NCBI RefSeq assembly: GCF_014137855.1
Contig: NZ_JACGWT010000001.1
Coordinates: forward strand, 372,001 to 436,000
Source of the DNA: Microlunatus kandeliicorticis
GTDB taxonomy: Bacteria; Actinomycetota; Actinomycetes; Propionibacteriales; Propionibacteriaceae
Direction of reading: 5' to 3'
DNA: 64,000 nucleotides
The first letter of the stretch is position 1, and each line of letters starts with the position of its first letter. The translations under genes were made by a program, and so were the position numbers. Of the stretch, positions 61,551-64,000 are shown piece by piece. Under the pieces are notes generated by a model, which saw only the letters and a list, made by a program, of their open reading frames with translations, was not told the origin of the DNA and did not search any database.

Positions 61551-62555
61551 GTGCCAGAGCTGACGCAGGCCGACCTGCCCGCGCCTGTCCGCGCGCAGCT
61601 CGAGGTGATCGAGACCGAGCTGCTCCGGGTCGCCGAGGCCCAGACCGAGCTGGTCACCGAGGCCGCCCGCTGGAGCATCGAGGCCGGCGGCAAGCGGTTC
61701 CGCCCGCTGCTGGTGCTGCTCGGGGCCGCGTTCGGCCCCGAGGTGGACGCGATCGAGCGCGACCGGATCGACGCCGACGTGATCCGCGGTGCGCTGGTGG
61801 TCGAGTTGACCCACGTGGCCAGCCTCTACCACGACGACGTGATGGACGACGCGAACGTGCGGCGAGGGGCGCCGAGCGCGAACGCCCGGTGGGGCAACTC
61901 GATGGCCATCCTGGTCGGTGACTTCCTCTTCGCGCGCGCCTCGGACCTGGTGGCCGAGCTCGGCCCGGACTACGTCCGGCTGCAGGCGCGGACCTTCGCC
62001 CGGCTGGTGCAGGGCCAGATCGCCGAGACCGTCGGACCGCGGGCCGGGGACGACCCGCTGCACCACTACCTGCAGGTGGTCGCCGACAAGACCGGAGCGC
62101 TGATCGCCACCTCGGCGCTGTTCGGCGCCAAGATCGCCGGCGCCGGACCGGACGTCCAGGCCCTGCTGGCCGAGTTCGGCGAACAGATCGGCGTGGTGTT
62201 CCAGCTCAGCGACGACATCATCGACGTGACCAGCGACGAGACCGGCAAGACGCCGGGGACCGACCTGCGCGAGGGCGTCCCGACGCTGCCCACGCTGCTG
62301 GTCCGCTCGACCTCGGACCCGGCCGACCCGGGCCACCGGCGGCTGCTCGAGCTGCTCGACAGCGACCTGCACGACGACGACCACCTCGCCGAGGCGCTCC
62401 GGCTGCTCCGCGCCCACCCGGCGCTGGACCGGGCCCGCGCCGACGTGCTGGCCCGGGCCGAGACGGCCCGACGGCTGCTCGACCCGCTCCCCGCCGGTCG
62501 GGCCAAGGACGCCCTGGTCGAGCTCTGCGACAGCGTCGTCACCCGCACCACCTGA
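61551..62555 (+). CDS. Polyprenyl diphosphate synthase
   Basis: This trans-prenyltransferase has 334 residues. The two Asp-rich motifs are DDVMD (95-99) and DDIID (221-225), with GGKRFRPLLVLL at 46-57. It most likely builds the long polyprenyl chain for menaquinone (heptaprenyl to nonaprenyl), like GrcC1 beside MenJ in mycobacteria. It has its own GTG with AGGAGCAGGGG upstream, 167 bp after nuoN. That gap contains a 12-bp palindrome CGGACGCGTCCG (61524-61535). Chain length cannot be read reliably. Confidence 0.92.
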   Translation: MPELTQADLPAPVRAQLEVIETELLRVAEAQTELVTEAARWSIEAGGKRFRPLLVLLGAAFGPEVDAIERDRIDADVIRGALVVELTHVASLYHDDVMDDANVRRGAPSANARWGNSMAILVGDFLFARASDLVAELGPDYVRLQARTFARLVQGQIAETVGPRAGDDPLHHYLQVVADKTGALIATSALFGAKIAGAGPDVQALLAEFGEQIGVVFQLSDDIIDVTSDETGKTPGTDLREGVPTLPTLLVRSTSDPADPGHRRLLELLDSDLHDDDHLAEALRLLRAHPALDRARADVLARAETARRLLDPLPAGRAKDALVELCDSVVTRTT

Positions 62556-62574
62556 GGTCAGACGGGGGACCGGG

Positions 62575-62965
62575 CACCGAGCCCGCTGCCCGCGCGCTGA
62601 GCCCACTGCCCACGCGCTGAGCCCACTGCCCACGCGCTGAGCCGCTGCCCGCGCGCCGAGTTCACTGGCGCGCCTTGAGCCACTGCCCGCGCGCTGAGCC
62701 TGTCGAAGCGTGTGTGTGCCCTTCGACGAGCTCAGGGCGTGGGTGGGCTCGTGCTCGGTCTCCGTGCGCTGAGCCTGTCGACGCGTGTGCGTGCCCTTCG
62801 ACGAGCTCAGGGCGCGTGGGTGGGCTCGTGCTCGGTGTCCGCGCGGGGAGCCTGTCGAAGCGGGTGTGCCATTCGACGAGCTCAGGGCGCGTGGTTGGGC
62901 TCGTGCTCGGTGTTCGCGCGCTGAGCCTGTCGAAGCGCCTGCTCGCCCTTCGACCAGCTCAGGGC
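62575..62965. repeat. Tandem 20-bp and 75-bp repeats with REP-like hairpins
   Basis: The 452-bp convergent gap between the polyprenyl synthase and the peptidase has no gene. First come 20-bp units GCCCACTGCCCACGCGCTGA at 62581-62640 and decayed copies to 62697. Then four units start at 62691, 62766, 62841 and 62918, spaced 75, 75 and 77 bp. Each carries GAGCCTGTCGAAGCG, then CCTTCGACGAGCTCAGGG, an imperfect inverted repeat. Except in the last unit, TGGGCTCGTGCTCGG follows. Confidence 0.92.
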
Positions 62966-63007
62966 ACCGGGATGCTGGGGCTCAGGGCAGCGTGCGGCTG
63001 CCCGGGC

Positions 63008-63823
63008 TCACTCGTGCTTGTAGGAGATGGTGAAGCGGCCGGTCGGGGTGACGGTGGCGGTGTGGTTCTGCTTGTGGGTGCTGGTCGAGGCGTCGAGCCG
63101 GAGCAGCGGATAGCGGGTGACCGGTCGCTTGTTGGCGCTGGCACCGGTGAAGGTCAGGGTGCTGAACTTCGGGTAGCGGCCGCTGGGGGACTCGAGGGCG
63201 ATCTCGGCGCTGGTGTGGTCGGCGTCGGCGTGCCGGACCGTGGTGCGGGTCCAGTGCCGGGTGTGGTTGGTCAGCTTGAGGGTGTAGCGACCACCGACCC
63301 GGCTGACCGAGGCGGTGATCTTGTCCCCGGCCTTGACCGTGTTGCGGTAGTAGACCGGCGGCTCGGGGTACATCTCGTACCAGCCGCGGTAGCGGGCCTG
63401 GCCGTTGTGGCAGCTGGTCTCCACCCCGGTCTGCTGGACGGTGTTGCTGTCCCAGCCGTCGATCCCGACCCAGGGCGCCATCAGGTTGTTGTGGTGGGTG
63501 CAGCTGACCTTGGGCTCGGTCCAGCTGGCGCTGACCGAGGTGAAGGTGCCGCGGCGGACCACCACGCCGGCCCAGTTGCCGCCGTCGATGTTGCGCTGGC
63601 TCCCGTAGCGCACCGACCCGTCGCCCACCACGTCCCCGGGCGCCACGGCCGCGGCGACCGACGCGCCGGTCGCCGACGCGGGTACGTCGGCAGCCGCTCG
63701 CGACCCGTCGGTGGCGGTCAGCGCGCCGACCAGCAGCACCGGTGCGACGAGGGCCGCCAGGCCGGCGCGGAGACGCCGGAGGGAGCGCGATCGGGAGCGA
63801 TCAGACGGGGTGGGAACGGGCAC
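63008..63823 (-). CDS. Secreted glutamic endopeptidase (eqolisin, family G1)
   Basis: The 271 residues begin with an Arg-rich n-region and a hydrophobic LAALVAPVLLVGALTA signal, with probable cleavage in the Ala-rich region near 45. The mature domain has GGNWAGVVV, APWVGIDGW, TVQQTGVETSC (catalytic Gln at about 131) and TSAEIALESPSG (catalytic Glu at about 207), the Gln/Glu dyad of acid-acting G1 peptidases. Two cysteines (C108, C138) may form a disulfide. It starts at GTG with GGAAGGAC upstream. A TACGAT -10 candidate lies 5' of it on the minus strand. Confidence 0.85.
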   Translation of the reverse strand: MPVPTPSDRSRSRSLRRLRAGLAALVAPVLLVGALTATDGSRAAADVPASATGASVAAAVAPGDVVGDGSVRYGSQRNIDGGNWAGVVVRRGTFTSVSASWTEPKVSCTHHNNLMAPWVGIDGWDSNTVQQTGVETSCHNGQARYRGWYEMYPEPPVYYRNTVKAGDKITASVSRVGGRYTLKLTNHTRHWTRTTVRHADADHTSAEIALESPSGRYPKFSTLTFTGASANKRPVTRYPLLRLDASTSTHKQNHTATVTPTGRFTISYKHE

Positions 63824-64000
63824 GGTCGTCCTTCCGGCGTGGACGGAAATCTGGAGGCATCGTAGGTCGGCGCACCCCCGACACGCCGAACGACAGACGG
63901 CCGTTTGGCCTGATCGTTACCGGTTTCCAGCGTGAGATAAGAGACTGCTGAACAGCCCCTGAACGAACCCCCGGACGCCCCGTTCCGGACGCGGTCCGAC
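63824..64000. other. Upstream region of the glutamic peptidase gene
   Basis: These 177 bp to the window end hold no gene. The first part serves the minus-strand peptidase gene (ribosome binding site and a TACGAT -10 candidate). The last 100 bp are locally less GC-rich. Nothing else is recognised. Confidence 0.5.

Overview
The window is a 64-kb piece of a very GC-rich actinobacterial chromosome. It contains no rRNA, tRNA, IS element, prophage or CRISPR array that I can see. The actinobacterial assignment rests on a proC / BldC-like / bS22 / epimerase / acyltransferase / HAD-phosphatase order that matches the mycobacterial Rv0500-Rv0508 region, a radA-disA pair, a ClgR-type regulator beside clpP1P2, a SigK/RskA pair, and a full menaquinone plus NDH-1 gene set. 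GTG starts, 4-bp gene overlaps and TAnnnT -10 boxes just upstream of start codons (predicted leaderless mRNAs) are common. The REP-like repeats suggest Propionibacteriales or a relative, but this is not proven.

Layout. Positions 1-9500: DNA repair and signalling (mutY cut by the window edge, disA, radA), an HisC-type aminotransferase, a VOC protein, a Cys-rich protein, a TIM-barrel isomerase and proline dehydrogenase. 9500-22150: EamA transporter, CPBP protein, asd, then the block proC-acuC-BldC-like-SRPBCC-bS22-epimerase-acyltransferase-HAD phosphatase-glutaredoxin, an ASCH-like protein and a DEAD-box helicase. 22200-25300: glucarate dehydratase, a dehydratase-linked epimerase and a secreted protein. 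25300-34430: menaquinone genes menA-menE (minus) divergent from menC-menD (plus), then menG in an overlapping operon with a RecB/RNase-H-like nuclease and a homocysteine methyltransferase. 34500-40700: sigK-rskA, an ABC ATPase with a DUF6297-like membrane partner, clgR and clpP1P2. 41200-62560: isochorismate synthase, an XdhC-like protein, a MenJ-like reductase, the complete nuoA-N operon and a polyprenyl diphosphate synthase. 63000-63820: a secreted glutamic peptidase.

How it fits together. The right half is centred on menaquinone respiration. It holds quinone head-group synthesis (menF, menD, menC, menE), prenylation (menA, polyprenyl synthase), methylation (menG) and probable side-chain reduction (MenJ-like), next to the 14-subunit NADH dehydrogenase that uses the quinone. 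menB and a clear menH are not in the window. A Rex-like dyad directly upstream of nuoA suggests control by the NADH/NAD+ ratio.

Non-coding structure. Copies of a TGAGCCTGTCGAAG / CTTCGACAGGCTCA element and other short tandem repeats occupy all five convergent gene junctions with gaps above 50 bp. The largest array (30106-30776) includes seven units at an exact 34-bp period. The clpP1P2/menF intergenic region (40698-41226) carries a possible small structured RNA that ends in a UUCG-capped terminator-like hairpin.
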